DNA of 64,000 nt from Devosia riboflavina (GCF_000743575.1 NZ_JQGC01000035.1:1-64000); one strand, 5' to 3'; positions 1 to 9,893 are shown, numbered from the stretch's first letter. Translations and numbers: made by a program. Notes: generated by a model from the sequence alone, not told the origin.

Positions 1-3000
1 TGCGCGGCAGGCTCAGGGCGATAGGCTTCCGGTTCCAGCTGGCGCGGCGGCTGATAGGGAGCGGGTTCGGGCTGACGTGGCGCCGAGGCGCGCGGCTGGC
101 TGCCACGGCGATCGGTGAGGTCATGCGTAGCCGGCTGGCCGCGGACGATCGCGTTGAGTTCGGAAAGAGCCTCGATCTGCTCGGCAACGACGCGGCGCAT
201 GGCGGCGGCGCTGGCGCGGGTTTCCTCGGGCAGCTCGTTGACGCCACGGGCGAGTTCAGCGCGTGTGGATTCCAGTTCGTGGCCGACTTCGCGAGCCGTT
301 TCGCGCATGGCACGAGCGGTCTCGGCAAAGCGCTGGGTGGCTTCCTCGATCGCCTGCTGCATTTCGCTCGCAAGACGACGCTGGGCTTCCTGCAGGGCGG
401 CATTGGTGCGGCGGCTTTCGCCATCGGCCGTTTCGCGGAAATCGCTGAGGCGGGTGGAGACTTCTTCCGTCGTCTGGTCGAGCGTCTGGCGGAAGGTCGA
501 GGTCGACTGGTCGATGGCCTGGCGCAACTGGCTGGTATTGGCAGCGATGGTGTTGCGCACCGAGCTGGTCGTGTCCGTGATCGTGTCGGCCAGCGAGCTC
601 GTGGTCGAGGTCAGGACATCGGTCACGCTGCCAGCGGTCGAGGCGAGCAGGTCGCTGACGCGGCTGGCATTGTCCTCGAGATTGGCATTGACCTGTTCGG
701 CCTGGGCGGCGAGGGCGGCGCGGACCGAAGACGAGGTCTGGCTGAGGGCAGCGGCAGCGGCCTCGGCGGCGCGCTGGACGGCATTGTCCACCTGCGACGT
801 GCGTTCGTTGAGCGTCGTAGTGAAGCGCTCATTGGTGACATAGAGCGCGTCGTTGACGCTGGTCGTCGCATTGTTGAGCGCTTCGGCAACGGTGTTGCTG
901 GTCGAAGACAGCGCTTCGTCCATGGCGCGGCGGGCGGCAATCATGCGGCGTTCGGTATCGTTGACCGTATCGGCAATCGACTGGGCGAACATGCGCATGC
1001 GGCCGTCGATATCGTCGGCGCGGGTGGTGAAGCTGGCCGCCAGGGCATCCATGGCGCCGCGCCGTTCTTCGAGCGAGTCCAGCGCATTGGAGCTGGTGGC
1101 TTCGAGGGCGCGCGAGGCCTGGGACATGCTGACGACTTCGACGTCGAGCTTGCCGAGGATTTCGGCGAATTCGCCAACCATGGCCTGGATGGTGTGCTGA
1201 AGCGCACCAACGTGACGGCTGACCATCTGGCCGGCTTCTTCGGTCTGGCCCATGGCATCGCGCATGGTGCCGGCATAGTTGGCCGTCTGCTGGGCGATCG
1301 AGGTTTCGAGCGTGGCAAGGTTCGTGGTCGACGCGTCGAGCACGCGCTGCAGCAGCAGGTTGGAGTCGTTGAGCTTGTTGAGGGCCGAGGTGACGTCGGT
1401 GAGGATCCGGCTCGAGGAGACGGACATGATTTCCTCGGCGTCGCGGGCATTGCCGGCGAGGGCTTCGCGCAGCAGGTTGCCATGGCTGCGCAGGGCCATT
1501 TGCAGCTCGTCCGACTTCTGGTCGACGAGGGCGGCGAACTGCGAGGTGTGGCCTTCGACCGACTGATTGATCTCGCTGAGGCGCTGTTCGATCGAGTCGA
1601 CGGTCTGCACGGCCTTGACCGAAACTATCTGGTCGATCGAGCCGGCAGCAATGCGGATCTGGTCGAGCGCGGTGCGGACGGCCGAGTCCATGCGGTCGGC
1701 CGTGGCGGCCACGTCGGCGGAGATCGCGTGGGTCGCGGCAGTGATACGCGTCGAGATTGTTTCCTCGATGCGGTCGGCCCCGGCTTCGAGATCGGCCATG
1801 GACTGGGTGATCGAGGTGTTGATGGAGGCGTTGAGCGCGGCGAGGCGTTCCGCCGTGATGTCGGCGCGGGCGGTAATGGCTTCGGGCAGGCTGCCGAGGC
1901 GCTTGTCGACGAGATCGACCATGGAATTGCGGGCAGCTTCGACGCCGGCTTCCACGATCTGGGTGGCTTTGCGCACGTTTTCGTCGAAGCTGGCGCTCGC
2001 GGCATCGATGCGCGAGGTGACGCCGGTCTGGGCTTCGTCGACGCGCGACAGCGCCGAGTTCAGCTTTTCGGTCATCGCCATGCCGATTTCGGCAACCTTG
2101 CCGGCAACCGTCGTCGACATGTCGCCGAGGCGGCCTGCCATGGTTTCGGAAACCGTGCGCAGCGAGGCGTCGATGGATTCGCGCGCGGCGGCGCTGTGCT
2201 GGTCGAGCGTCTGGGCGAGTTCGGCCGTGTGCAGGCCGACGGTTTCGCCCATGGAGCTGGTCTGGGTCGACAGCATGTCGGACAGGGCTTCGGTGCGCGC
2301 GGTAAGCGCGTTCGAAAGCTGGATGGTGCGGGTGCCGACGGCGGCGGCCAGTTCCTGCGTGCGGCTGTCGAGCACTTCGGTGAGCTCGCTGGTGCGACGA
2401 TCGAAAGAGGCGTTGAGTTCGCTGGTGCGCGTGTCGAGGGCGCCGGCCATGGCAGCCGTGCGCGCTTCGAGGGCGCCGGTCATGGCCGCGGTGCGAGCGT
2501 CGAGATCGCCTACGAAGCGGCCTGCGCGTTCCTCGATGGCGGCAGCAAACTGGGTCTGCTTCTCGTCGAGGGTCGAGGCGAGGGTCTGCGTGCGCTCTTC
2601 GAGCTGGCCGGAGAGGGCGCCAGTGCGGCTTTCGATTTCGAGCGACAGCGTATTGGTGCGTTCGGAAAGCGTGTCGGCAAGGCGCTGGGTGCGGCCGGCA
2701 ATGGCCTGATCGAAGGCCTGGGTGCTGGTCGTGAGCGTCTGGCCCAGCTCCTGCGAGCGGGTGCGAATGGCTTCGCTGAGCTCGGTGCTGCGGCCGGCAA
2801 GCGTCTGCTCGATGGCTTCGGCGCCAGAGGCAATGGCCTGGCTGATTTCGCCGACGCGACCCTCGAGGTTGAGGTCGATCGTCTGCGCATAGGAATCGAG
2901 ACGGTTCGCCAGTTCGTGCGAACGGCTGTTCAGCACGTCGTCAATGCGGCCGGTGCGGCTGTCGAGGTCGGCATTGAGCGTCTGGGCATAGCTGTCGAGA

Positions 3001-4967
3001 CGGCCGGACAATTGTTCGGCGCGATTGTTCAGCACGTCGTCGATGCGGCCGGTGCGGCTGTCGAGATCGACATTGAGTGTCTGGGCGTAGGAGTCGAGGC
3101 GGCTCGCGAGCTGCTCGGAACGGCCCGAAAGAACGCTGTCGATGCGGCCGGTCTGGGTGTCGAGCGTCTCGGTGAGCGTTTCGGCATAGGTGTCGAGGCG
3201 CTCGGAGATTTCGCGGGTGCGGTTGGAGAGGCTTTCGGTGATGGCGGCGGCCTTGGCGCCGATCACTTCGTTCATCTCGCGGGTGCGATCGCTGACGATG
3301 TCGTTGAAGCGGCCGGATTCTTCGTTGAGCGCCATTTCGAGCACATTGGCGCGGGTCGCAAAGCTCGTGCCGTGCTGGTCGAGGCGGGAGAGCAGGCTAT
3401 CGCCCTTGTCGCCGATGACATTGTCGAGCGCCGACAGACGCTGGTCGAGAAGACCGGTGATTTCGCCGAGGCGCGCATCGAACTGGCCGAGAGAATCCTG
3501 GCCGGCGGTCGAAACGGTGATGCGGGCGCGTTCGGCGGTATCGTCGAGGGCGCCGTTGATCTCGATAAGGGCCGACTGCAGGCGGCTTTCGAGCGAATTG
3601 AGCTGGATCGACACCGATTCATCGAGCTGGCGCGACAGGGTGCCGAGCATGGCTTCGGCATCGCGGGCGCGGCCCGAAACGTCTTCGCCGATGCGGGTGC
3701 CGAGATATTCGAGCGCCTTGGTAACAATATCGCCGCGCTCGCCGAGCTGGTCGACGAGCTTGGTGCCGCTGATGGCGAGGAGGTTAGCCAGGGCGTCCGT
3801 CTTGTCCTCAATCGAGGCGGTCAGCATGACGGTCTGGCTATCGAGCGTATTGCCGATGGAGCCGGCGCGGCTATCCAGCGCTTCGGTGAGGGTGTCGATA
3901 TGGCGCTCGATGGCCGCGGTGAATGCAGCCGTGCGGCTATCAAAATTGTTGGTGACGCGGGCAGCGCTATCTTCGACGACACCGGCGGTGCGTTCGGCGG
4001 TGCTGTCGAGCGCGGCGAGGAAATCGGTGGTGCGATTGTCCATCAACTGCGCGAAATTCTCCGAGCGTTCGGAGAAGGCGGCGTTGAGGGCTTCGCCACC
4101 GCTTTCGAGCGCACGGGAGAGGCTGCCGCCGCTTTCGGTGATGGTGCCGGCGATGCGCTGGCTGATCATGTCGAGATCGAAGACGAGGCCGGTATGGCTC
4201 TCGGTGATCGCTTCGCGCACGCGCTCGGTATTGGTGAGCACGCTTTCGCGCTGGCTCGCGAGTTCGGCGATCAGCGCGCGCATGCGCGATTCATTGTCCG
4301 AATAGGTGCGTTCGAGCGCGGTGACCTCGTTGTGGATCATCACTTCGAGTTCGCCGGCGCGGGAGAGGGCGCGTTCGAGGCCATCGCCGAGCGCATTGAC
4401 TTCGCGGCGCACGGCCTGGCCCACCGAAGCGACCTTGTCTGATGCGGTGACTTCCGGCTCTGCAAGGCGAATGGCGGCCTGGGTGATCGAGGAGGCGGCA
4501 TTGCGCAGGTCCTGCGCGCGGCGGATCAGCGTTGCGACGGCAAAGAAGCCGAGAACGGGCAGGACGACGATCGCCACCACGGCGACGAATTCGATGCTGC
4601 CGGCAAACTGGGCGAAATTGGCCATTTCCGGCCCATAGCGCAGCACGGCGGCGGTGCCGGCAACGGCAACCCATAGAATAGAGAGAACAGTGGCAAGCCA
4701 GGTCGGGGTCGCAGACGAGCGGTTCTGCAGGCCGTAGAGCAGGCGCGCTGCGGAGGCACGATCGTCATTGGCGACGGCGCCGGCCTGTTGCGCGATCTTG
4801 TCGGCAGCACGGAGCCGTTCCGAACGCGGCTGGGCCGGCTCAGGCTTCTTTTCGGCCTTCGGTCGGGTCGTCGGATCGAGGCTGAACACCGATTCCTTGA
4901 GCGCGTCTTCTACCGCTGAAAAAGCCAACGCGGCCGGATCGTTCTGGGTGTTCTGATTGTTGGCCAT
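1..4967 (-). CDS. Giant coiled-coil growth-pole-ring (GPR/RgsE-like) protein, 3' end outside window
   Basis: An uninterrupted minus-strand frame starts at ATG 4967 (AGAG-type ribosome site just upstream) and runs off the left edge after about 1655 residues. The N-terminus is polar, with two hydrophobic segments at about residues 88-110 and 124-146. The rest is almost entirely helical coiled coil rich in the pattern LDxRTxxLxxxLxxR, including near-exact 33-residue tandem repeats (LDSYAQTLN..DSRTGRIDDVLN) around bases 2880-3190. Hyphomicrobiales encode such giant apolipoprotein-like proteins: GPR of Agrobacterium and RgsE of Sinorhizobium form a ring at the growing pole and are needed for polar growth. 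Architecture and lineage fit; sequence identity to GPR could not be tested. It may also be labelled kinesin-like or apolipoprotein A1/A4/E-domain protein. The long plus-strand frame opposite it is a shadow. Confidence 0.7.
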   Translation of the reverse strand, partial: MANNQNTQNDPAALAFSAVEDALKESVFSLDPTTRPKAEKKPEPAQPRSERLRAADKIAQQAGAVANDDRASAARLLYGLQNRSSATPTWLATVLSILWVAVAGTAAVLRYGPEMANFAQFAGSIEFVAVVAIVVLPVLGFFAVATLIRRAQDLRNAASSITQAAIRLAEPEVTASDKVASVGQAVRREVNALGDGLERALSRAGELEVMIHNEVTALERTYSDNESRMRALIAELASQRESVLTNTERVREAITESHTGLVFDLDMISQRIAGTITESGGSLSRALESGGEALNAAFSERSENFAQLMDNRTTDFLAALDSTAERTAGVVEDSAARVTNNFDSRTAAFTAAIERHIDTLTEALDSRAGSIGNTLDSQTVMLTASIEDKTDALANLLAISGTKLVDQLGERGDIVTKALEYLGTRIGEDVSGRARDAEAMLGTLSRQLDESVSIQLNSLESRLQSALIEINGALDDTAERARITVSTAGQDSLGQFDARLGEITGLLDQRLSALDNVIGDKGDSLLSRLDQHGTSFATRANVLEMALNEESGRFNDIVSDRTREMNEVIGAKAAAITESLSNRTREISERLDTYAETLTETLDTQTGRIDSVLSGRSEQLASRLDSYAQTLNVDLDSRTGRIDDVLNNRAEQLSGRLDSYAQTLNADLDSRTGRIDDVLNSRSHELANRLDSYAQTIDLNLEGRVGEISQAIASGAEAIEQTLAGRSTELSEAIRTRSQELGQTLTTSTQAFDQAIAGRTQRLADTLSERTNTLSLEIESRTGALSGQLEERTQTLASTLDEKQTQFAAAIEERAGRFVGDLDARTAAMTGALEARTAAMAGALDTRTSELNASFDRRTSELTEVLDSRTQELAAAVGTRTIQLSNALTARTEALSDMLSTQTSSMGETVGLHTAELAQTLDQHSAAARESIDASLRTVSETMAGRLGDMSTTVAGKVAEIGMAMTEKLNSALSRVDEAQTGVTSRIDAASASFDENVRKATQIVEAGVEAARNSMVDLVDKRLGSLPEAITARADITAERLAALNASINTSITQSMADLEAGADRIEETISTRITAATHAISADVAATADRMDSAVRTALDQIRIAAGSIDQIVSVKAVQTVDSIEQRLSEINQSVEGHTSQFAALVDQKSDELQMALRSHGNLLREALAGNARDAEEIMSVSSSRILTDVTSALNKLNDSNLLLQRVLDASTTNLATLETSIAQQTANYAGTMRDAMGQTEEAGQMVSRHVGALQHTIQAMVGEFAEILGKLDVEVVSMSQASRALEATSSNALDSLEERRGAMDALAASFTTRADDIDGRMRMFAQSIADTVNDTERRMIAARRAMDEALSSTSNTVAEALNNATTSVNDALYVTNERFTTTLNERTSQVDNAVQRAAEAAAAALSQTSSSVRAALAAQAEQVNANLEDNASRVSDLLASTAGSVTDVLTSTTSSLADTITDTTSSVRNTIAANTSQLRQAIDQSTSTFRQTLDQTTEEVSTRLSDFRETADGESRRTNAALQEAQRRLASEMQQAIEEATQRFAETARAMRETAREVGHELESTRAELARGVNELPEETRASAAAMRRVVAEQIEALSELNAIVRGQPATHDLTDRRGSQPRASAPRQPEPAPYQPPRQLEPEAYRPEPAA
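2880..3190 (-). repeat. 99-bp tandem repeats inside the GPR-like gene
   Basis: About three in-frame copies of a 99-bp unit (33 residues, i.e. three 11-residue helical periods) lie in tandem. Each encodes LDSYAQT followed by a segment ending GRIDDVLN or GRIDSVLS. They are coding repeats within the coiled coil, not a CRISPR array. Confidence 0.8.
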
Positions 4968-5320
4968 ACTCTCTACAACTCTCGCGTCCGCACTCTAGCG
5001 ACAAAGCGGGCTTCAGGAAGAGATTAGCTCCCGACCCCTTTAAGGGGCCGTGGTCAAATCGGAACAATTCGATGCAAATGCCTCGCCCGTTCCTGACCCC
5101 TCGCCGCCGCGCGCTGGCTCACCGTTCACTATTACATTCAATTTGATGCAATCCGAACGATTTCCTAGCGAAAGGTTAATTTTCGCGTGGAAACGGGGAC
5201 ATGAAACCGCAAACCAAGGCAAAGTTGGGGCTTAACGGCCCGTTCATGCCGCCGCTCTAGGGTTGTACAATGCGAATTGTCCTCTCGCCAATGCGAGCGG
5301 ATGTGTACGGAGTATTCGTC
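4968..5320. other. Intergenic region between the divergent GPR-like and Hpt genes
   Basis: No convincing gene was seen in this 353-bp divergent promoter region. It holds a 12-bp direct repeat with one mismatch (CAATTCGATGCA at 5065 and CAATTTGATGCA at 5139) and a short dyad GCGAAA..TTTCGC at 5168-5186. Either could be a regulatory site; no known motif was recognised. Confidence 0.4.
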
Positions 5321-5716
5321 ATGGCCCCCGGCGGCACCGCTCTGCATGCGGAATCCCCTTCCGATATCCGAACCCGGACCATGCGGCCGGTCGACCTCGT
5401 CCACCTCGCCAAGCAGTGCCTGGGCGACGAGGGGCTGGAACTGGAAGTGCTGCGGCTCTTCGATACGACGCTGCGGGATTATTACGCTCGACTGAAACTT
5501 GCCGCCGGCTTCGACGACCTGGCACTGGTTCTCCATTCGATCAAGGGCGCCGCCGGCGGCGTTGGTGCCTGGGCCGTGGCCGATATGGCCAAGGCCATGG
5601 AACACGAAATCCGCAATGGCCGCCCGCTGACGCAAGAACGCATCGACGACCTCGGCCTCGTGGTCGAAGACGTACGCGAGTTTATCGGCCGCATGGTGGC
5701 GAACGAGGCGGTTTAG
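5321..5716 (+). CDS. Hpt-domain phosphotransfer protein
   Basis: A 131-residue protein with a single histidine phosphotransfer domain. The motif LHSIKGAAGGVGA around residues 65-77 contains the His normally phosphorylated in two-component phosphorelays, followed by helices with EIRNGR and a terminal EFIGRMVANE. The start at 5321 is chosen because GGAG lies 8 bp upstream; an earlier in-frame ATG at 5270 would add 17 residues with no obvious ribosome site. It is divergent from the GPR-like gene, which may hint at a link to polar or cell-cycle signalling, but no kinase or regulator partner is adjacent. The partner is unknown. Confidence 0.8.
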   Translation: MAPGGTALHAESPSDIRTRTMRPVDLVHLAKQCLGDEGLELEVLRLFDTTLRDYYARLKLAAGFDDLALVLHSIKGAAGGVGAWAVADMAKAMEHEIRNGRPLTQERIDDLGLVVEDVREFIGRMVANEAV

Positions 5717-5855
5717 CCGCAACTGAATGCAGCGACCAGCGCTCAGGGGGCAACGCGCGGTTTGACCGCGCGGTTGTCAGATTCTATAGAGCGCCCCATA
5801 TGAAGTCGGTCCTCGCGGCGCCAATGCGTCGGCGACACAGCATTCAGCAGTTTCC

Positions 5856-7457
5856 ATGTCCCTGTCTTCCGCCGCCGAGGTTTCTCCTCGGGCTCATCTT
5901 GAACCGTTCCGCACCCGTCGTACCTTTGCGATCATTTCGCACCCGGACGCCGGTAAGACGACGCTGACCGAGCGGTTGCTTTCGGCGGCCGGCGCTATCC
6001 AGCAGGCCGGTGCCGTGCGCGGCAAAGCGGGGCAGCGGTCGACGCGGTCGGACTGGATGGAAATGGAGCAGCAACGCGGCATTTCCATTTCGTCCTCGGT
6101 GATGACCTTCGAATTCGACGGGCTCACCATGAACCTGCTCGATACGCCGGGCCACTCGGACTTCTCCGAAGATACCTATCGCACGCTGACGGCCGTGGAC
6201 GCGGCTATCATGGTGATCGACGCCGCCAAGGGTATCGAAAGCCAGACGCTAAAACTGTTCGAGGTTTGCCGGCTGCGCGATATTCCGATCATCACCTTCA
6301 TCAACAAGGTGGACCGCGAGGGTCTCGCACCGCTCGATCTGATCGACGAAATCCAGGGCAAGCTGGCGCTCGATCTGACGCCGGTGCTTTGGCCGATCGG
6401 GCAGGGCGTGGATTTCAAGGGCTATATCGATCTCCTCGAAAAGCGCGTGGTGACGCCGCAGGGCAAGACGCTGGCGGAATTCGACGCCATCGATGATCTG
6501 CTTGAGGTGGAAAGCCTCGTGGATGATCCGGTGTTCATGACGGCGCTCGAAACGCTGGAACTGGCGCGGGCCATGTTGCCGGACTTTGACCTCAAGGTTT
6601 TTCACGAGGGCCATATGAGCCCGGTACTCTTTGGCTCCGCGCTGAAGGGCATTGGCGTCGCCGAACTGCTGCGCACGCTGGGCGATTGGGGTCCGGAGCC
6701 GCGGCCGCAGCCAGCATTACCGGCGCCGATTTCGCCGGACGAAAAGAAGGTCTCGGGCTTCGTGTTCAAAGTGCAGGCGAACATGGACGCCAATCACCGT
6801 GACCGTATTGCCTTCGTGCGCCTCTGCTCGGGCACGTTTACGCGCGGCATGCGCCTCAAGAACGTACGCTCGGGCAAGGATATGGCTGTGGCCAATCCGA
6901 TGTTCTTCTTCGGTAATAATCGCGAGCTGGCTGAGGAGGCTGTCGCGGGCGATATCGTCGGTATTCCCAACCACGGCACGTTGTCGGTGGGCGATACGCT
7001 GACCGAGGGCGCCACGATCAATGTCACCGGCATTCCGAACTTTGCGCCGGAAATCATCCGCCGCGTGCGCCTGACCGATGCGATGAAGACCAAGCAGATG
7101 TCCAAGGCATTGTCCGACCTTGCCGAAGAGGGCGTTACCCAGGTGTTCCGCCGCATGGTTGGCGCGGACTGGATAGTCGGTGTTGTGGGTCAACTGCAGC
7201 TTGAAGTGCTAGCGAGCCGCGTTGCCAAGGAATATGGCGTGCCGATCACCTTTGAGCCCATGGGCTTTGAGGTGGCGCGCTGGGTCGAAAGCGATGACCC
7301 CGATGAACTGAAGCGGTTTATCACGGCGCAGAAGACGAACATGGCCGAAGACCGTGCCGATGCGCCGGTGTTCCTGGCGCAGAATGCGTGGTGGGCGGAT
7401 CGGGCCAAGCAGGATTGGCCGAAGATCAAGTTCCTCACCACGAAGGAACGGCATTGA
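5856..7457 (+). CDS. prfC: Peptide chain release factor 3 (RF3)
   Basis: A 533-residue translational GTPase, the usual length for RF3. The G1 loop SHPDAGKTTLTERL is near residues 29-42, the G2/G3 region contains QQRGISISSSVM and DTPGHSDFSEDTYRTL, and G4 is NKVDRE. RF3 uses GTP to remove RF1 or RF2 from the ribosome after peptide release in the cytoplasm. The gene is followed without a gap by a methyltransferase gene whose TTG start overlaps the prfC stop codon, so the two are probably co-translated. Nothing is unusual in the sequence. Confidence 0.96.
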   Translation: MSLSSAAEVSPRAHLEPFRTRRTFAIISHPDAGKTTLTERLLSAAGAIQQAGAVRGKAGQRSTRSDWMEMEQQRGISISSSVMTFEFDGLTMNLLDTPGHSDFSEDTYRTLTAVDAAIMVIDAAKGIESQTLKLFEVCRLRDIPIITFINKVDREGLAPLDLIDEIQGKLALDLTPVLWPIGQGVDFKGYIDLLEKRVVTPQGKTLAEFDAIDDLLEVESLVDDPVFMTALETLELARAMLPDFDLKVFHEGHMSPVLFGSALKGIGVAELLRTLGDWGPEPRPQPALPAPISPDEKKVSGFVFKVQANMDANHRDRIAFVRLCSGTFTRGMRLKNVRSGKDMAVANPMFFFGNNRELAEEAVAGDIVGIPNHGTLSVGDTLTEGATINVTGIPNFAPEIIRRVRLTDAMKTKQMSKALSDLAEEGVTQVFRRMVGADWIVGVVGQLQLEVLASRVAKEYGVPITFEPMGFEVARWVESDDPDELKRFITAQKTNMAEDRADAPVFLAQNAWWADRAKQDWPKIKFLTTKERH

Positions 7458-8626
7458 GCGCGCCCGACCGCATAGAGGAATTTGTTCTCGCCCTGCAGAC
7501 CGGCTTTATCGACGGGTCGATCACCAAGCTCAAACTCGGCGGCTATCATGGCGCCGAGGCCGACTTGAAGAGCATCGAGGCGCGAAAAGTGGCGATCAAG
7601 GCCGGCGAGCGGATGAGCTTTGTGTTTCGCTACAAGACGCGGGACATCACCAAGAATCTGGTGATCGACGAAGCCATGAGCTTCGTGCGCGATGGCCTTC
7701 TCAATGAGTTCCGTAGCGCGCGGCTGGAGACGACAGATTTCGATCTGCAGTTTGAGCGGCAGGGCGACAAGATCAGGTTGAAGAAGACTGAAGTCGCCGG
7801 GCGCGAGGCTGTTCAGGGTGGGCACGACCGCGCCAAGAACCGGCCGCTGGCATCGGGCGACAAGGTCTGGATGCAGGCGCTGGGGATTTCCGGCGCCGAT
7901 GGCAAGGTGCTTGCTGCGTCGCAGGATAAGTTTCGACAAATCAACAAGATGGTCGAGATTTTTGCGCCTTTGATTCAGGAACTCTCGGCCAAGAAGCCGC
8001 GGATCGTCGATATGGGTGCAGGCAAGGGCTATCTCGATTTTGCGCTGTTCGACTATCTGAAATCTGAGGGCAAAGAGGCCGAGGTGATCGGCGTCGAGAT
8101 GCGGCCGAAGCTGGTCGAGGATGGCAATCGGCTGGCCGGCAAGAGCGGGTTCGAGGCGCTGCGTTTCGTACCGGCCTCGATCCTTGATTACGACGCTAGC
8201 GGCGCCGATGCCGTCATCGCGCTTCACGCCTGCGATACGGCGACCGATGACGCGATCTTCAAGGGCATTTCCTCTGGCGCTGAACTGATCGCCGTGGCGC
8301 CGTGCTGCCACAAGCAGGTGCGGCGGCAGATGGAGGCGGGGTCTTCGGACAATCGGCTCGATTTCCTGCTGCGCCATGGCACATTCATGGAGAAGCAGGC
8401 CGAGATGGTCACCGATGGGCTGCGGGCGCTGCTGCTCGAAGCCTCGGGCTATCGGACGAAAGTTTTCGAGTTCGTCTCGGACGCGCACACGCCCAAGAAC
8501 AATCTCATTGTCGCGCAGAAGGGCAAAGCCGGTTCGCGCGAGGCAGCGCTGAAGCGGATCGCCGAGGTGAAGGCCATGTTCGGCATCGAGAAGCACTATC
8601 TCGAGGGTCTGCTGCGGCTGAACTAG
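7454..8626 (+). CDS. SAM-dependent methyltransferase (Methyltransf_32-like)
   Basis: A 390-residue protein. The central SAM-binding motif VDMGAGKGYLDFALFDYL is followed by GVEMRPKLVEDGN and later by APCCHKQ, a combination typical of the Methyltransf_32 group; the substrate (RNA or protein) is not evident. The likely start is TTG at 7454, whose last two bases are shared with the prfC TGA, with AAGGAA six bases upstream. An upstream GTG/ATG start would be buried in prfC. The 3' end overlaps the convergent C39-like gene by four bases through a shared CTAG. Confidence 0.8.
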   Translation: MSAPDRIEEFVLALQTGFIDGSITKLKLGGYHGAEADLKSIEARKVAIKAGERMSFVFRYKTRDITKNLVIDEAMSFVRDGLLNEFRSARLETTDFDLQFERQGDKIRLKKTEVAGREAVQGGHDRAKNRPLASGDKVWMQALGISGADGKVLAASQDKFRQINKMVEIFAPLIQELSAKKPRIVDMGAGKGYLDFALFDYLKSEGKEAEVIGVEMRPKLVEDGNRLAGKSGFEALRFVPASILDYDASGADAVIALHACDTATDDAIFKGISSGAELIAVAPCCHKQVRRQMEAGSSDNRLDFLLRHGTFMEKQAEMVTDGLRALLLEASGYRTKVFEFVSDAHTPKNNLIVAQKGKAGSREAALKRIAEVKAMFGIEKHYLEGLLRLN

Positions 8627-9012
8627 TCCTTGGGCGGCGTGACCGTCACGAAGGATAGCTGCACGCGGTTTGACGTCTGCTGCGGACCCTCCCATTCCCA
8701 GGGATCGTAGAAAACGCCGCTCCGCCCGTTGTAGAGCATAAAGTGGTCGTCCATGACGTGGACGATCGCCAGATCACGGATGTCGTCCCAGCCGGCTACC
8801 GCTTTGATTTCGCCGAGCTGCCAGCCTAGCGAGGCCAGCACGGGCCGAAGATCGCTCCAATTGGTCTGGTGATGAGTTTTGCCGCTCCAGTCGAAGAGAG
8901 CAGCGATCTCGTCGTAGGACTGCCCCGTCAGCATTTGCAGGGTTACGACGCCGCAACCGTCCTCCCGTGGACGCTGGGTGATGAATTGCAGGTGTGGTTC
9001 GGCGGCGGTCAT
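8623..9012 (-). CDS. Papain-like/C39-like cysteine peptidase fold protein
   Basis: A 129-residue cytoplasmic-looking protein. REDGCGVVTLQMLTG near the N-terminus carries a Cys in the context used by C39-like peptidases. DDHFMLYNG and VFYDPWEWE could supply the His and Asp of a catalytic triad. The start at 9012 has GAGGAA five bases upstream and is preferred to an upstream start at 9048. It stands alone, convergent with the methyltransferase gene. Its target is unknown; a non-proteolytic hydrolase is possible. Confidence 0.65.
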   Translation of the reverse strand: MTAAEPHLQFITQRPREDGCGVVTLQMLTGQSYDEIAALFDWSGKTHHQTNWSDLRPVLASLGWQLGEIKAVAGWDDIRDLAIVHVMDDHFMLYNGRSGVFYDPWEWEGPQQTSNRVQLSFVTVTPPKD

Positions 9013-9141
9013 GCGGTTTTCCTCTTTGGGCGCATCGTGGCGAGCCATGCCCTCATGCGCAAGCGTCCATGCCCAAGCGCGACTTCCTAATGGGGCAGTG
9101 GAGGTCTATATCCCATTGGTACAGCAAGCCAAAAAAGACCT

Positions 9142-9462
9142 ATGACCAAAATCACTTTTGTCACGCCCAGCGGCGAACGCATTGAAACCGAAGCGGAAAA
9201 CGGTGCCACTGTGATGGAAACGGCCATCATCAATGGCATTCCGGGCATTGTCGCCGAATGCGGCGGCGCCTGTACCTGCGCCACCTGCCACGTCTATGTG
9301 GAAGAAGATTGGCGCGAGACCGTCGGCGGTCCGTCGATGATGGAAGAAGACATGCTCGACTTCGCCTTCGACGTGAAGGATTCGAGCCGTCTCTCGTGCC
9401 AGATCAAGGTGCGGGACAATCTCGATGGGCTCGTGCTGCACGTGCCGACGCGCCAGGGCTAA
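9142..9462 (+). CDS. [2Fe-2S] ferredoxin (adrenodoxin type)
   Basis: A 106-residue electron carrier. The cluster ligands are visible in ECGGACTCATCHVYV and in the distal LSCQI, the C-x5-C-x2-C...C spacing of the vertebrate-type ferredoxins. It has no signal peptide and is cytoplasmic. The next gene is convergent and overlaps by four bases. A second, closely similar ferredoxin is encoded at 16113-16436, beside a ferredoxin-NADP reductase, so the two may serve different acceptors. Confidence 0.93.
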   Translation: MTKITFVTPSGERIETEAENGATVMETAIINGIPGIVAECGGACTCATCHVYVEEDWRETVGGPSMMEEDMLDFAFDVKDSSRLSCQIKVRDNLDGLVLHVPTRQG

Positions 9463-9893
9463 GGGCAGCGCCGATAGATGAAGGGCATGCCCCAGTCGGC
9501 GTTCGTCTCCGGCACTATGTCGTAGAGATAAAACGTGTCTGTGTTGATCCAGATGGCGAAGAAGACGGGGCCGCCAGCAATCGGCTCCCATCGCGCGCCA
9601 TCTTGATCTGGGATGAGTGCCATAGCGGCGTCGGCCTCCTTTTCGCGCGGACCGAGATAGAAGATATGCGTCTCGTTCGCGGCCTCAATGCGGACGGGTA
9701 GGGCGCAGATGGCGTAGTCGGTATCGGGTGTGCCCACTTCCATGGTGGGCATGCTCACCGACCAGGCGCCGACGAATGGCGCTGATTTGCCGGCTTCGAC
9801 TGCGGCTGATGCCACCGGTCTGGGCAGAGGTGTCAGGGCAAATGTGGCCGTCGCGCCGAGGCCTGTGGCCACAACTACGAGCAGCAGGAACAT
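9459..9893 (-). CDS. Hypothetical exported protein
   Basis: From ATG 9893 the frame gives 144 residues beginning with a clear signal peptide (FLLLVVVATGLGATATFA). The mature part ends with INTDTFYLYDIVPETNADWGMPFIYRRC, and a Cys occurs in ICALPVR. No family was recognised. The frame is open further upstream, but the signal peptide fixes the likely start; the ribosome site is weak. The gene is divergent from cysG and convergent with the ferredoxin. Confidence 0.55.
   Translation of the reverse strand: MFLLLVVVATGLGATATFALTPLPRPVASAAVEAGKSAPFVGAWSVSMPTMEVGTPDTDYAICALPVRIEAANETHIFYLGPREKEADAAMALIPDQDGARWEPIAGGPVFFAIWINTDTFYLYDIVPETNADWGMPFIYRRCP

Noticed and set aside
2880..3190. Regular 99-bp repeats considered as CRISPR
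   Set aside because: They are adjacent, in-frame and coding, without spacers.
123..4442. A 1439-residue plus-strand frame
   Set aside because: It lies opposite the GPR-like coding frame, is highly repetitive in Gly/Asp/Arg and mirrors the coiled-coil repeats. It has no promoter or recognisable domain.
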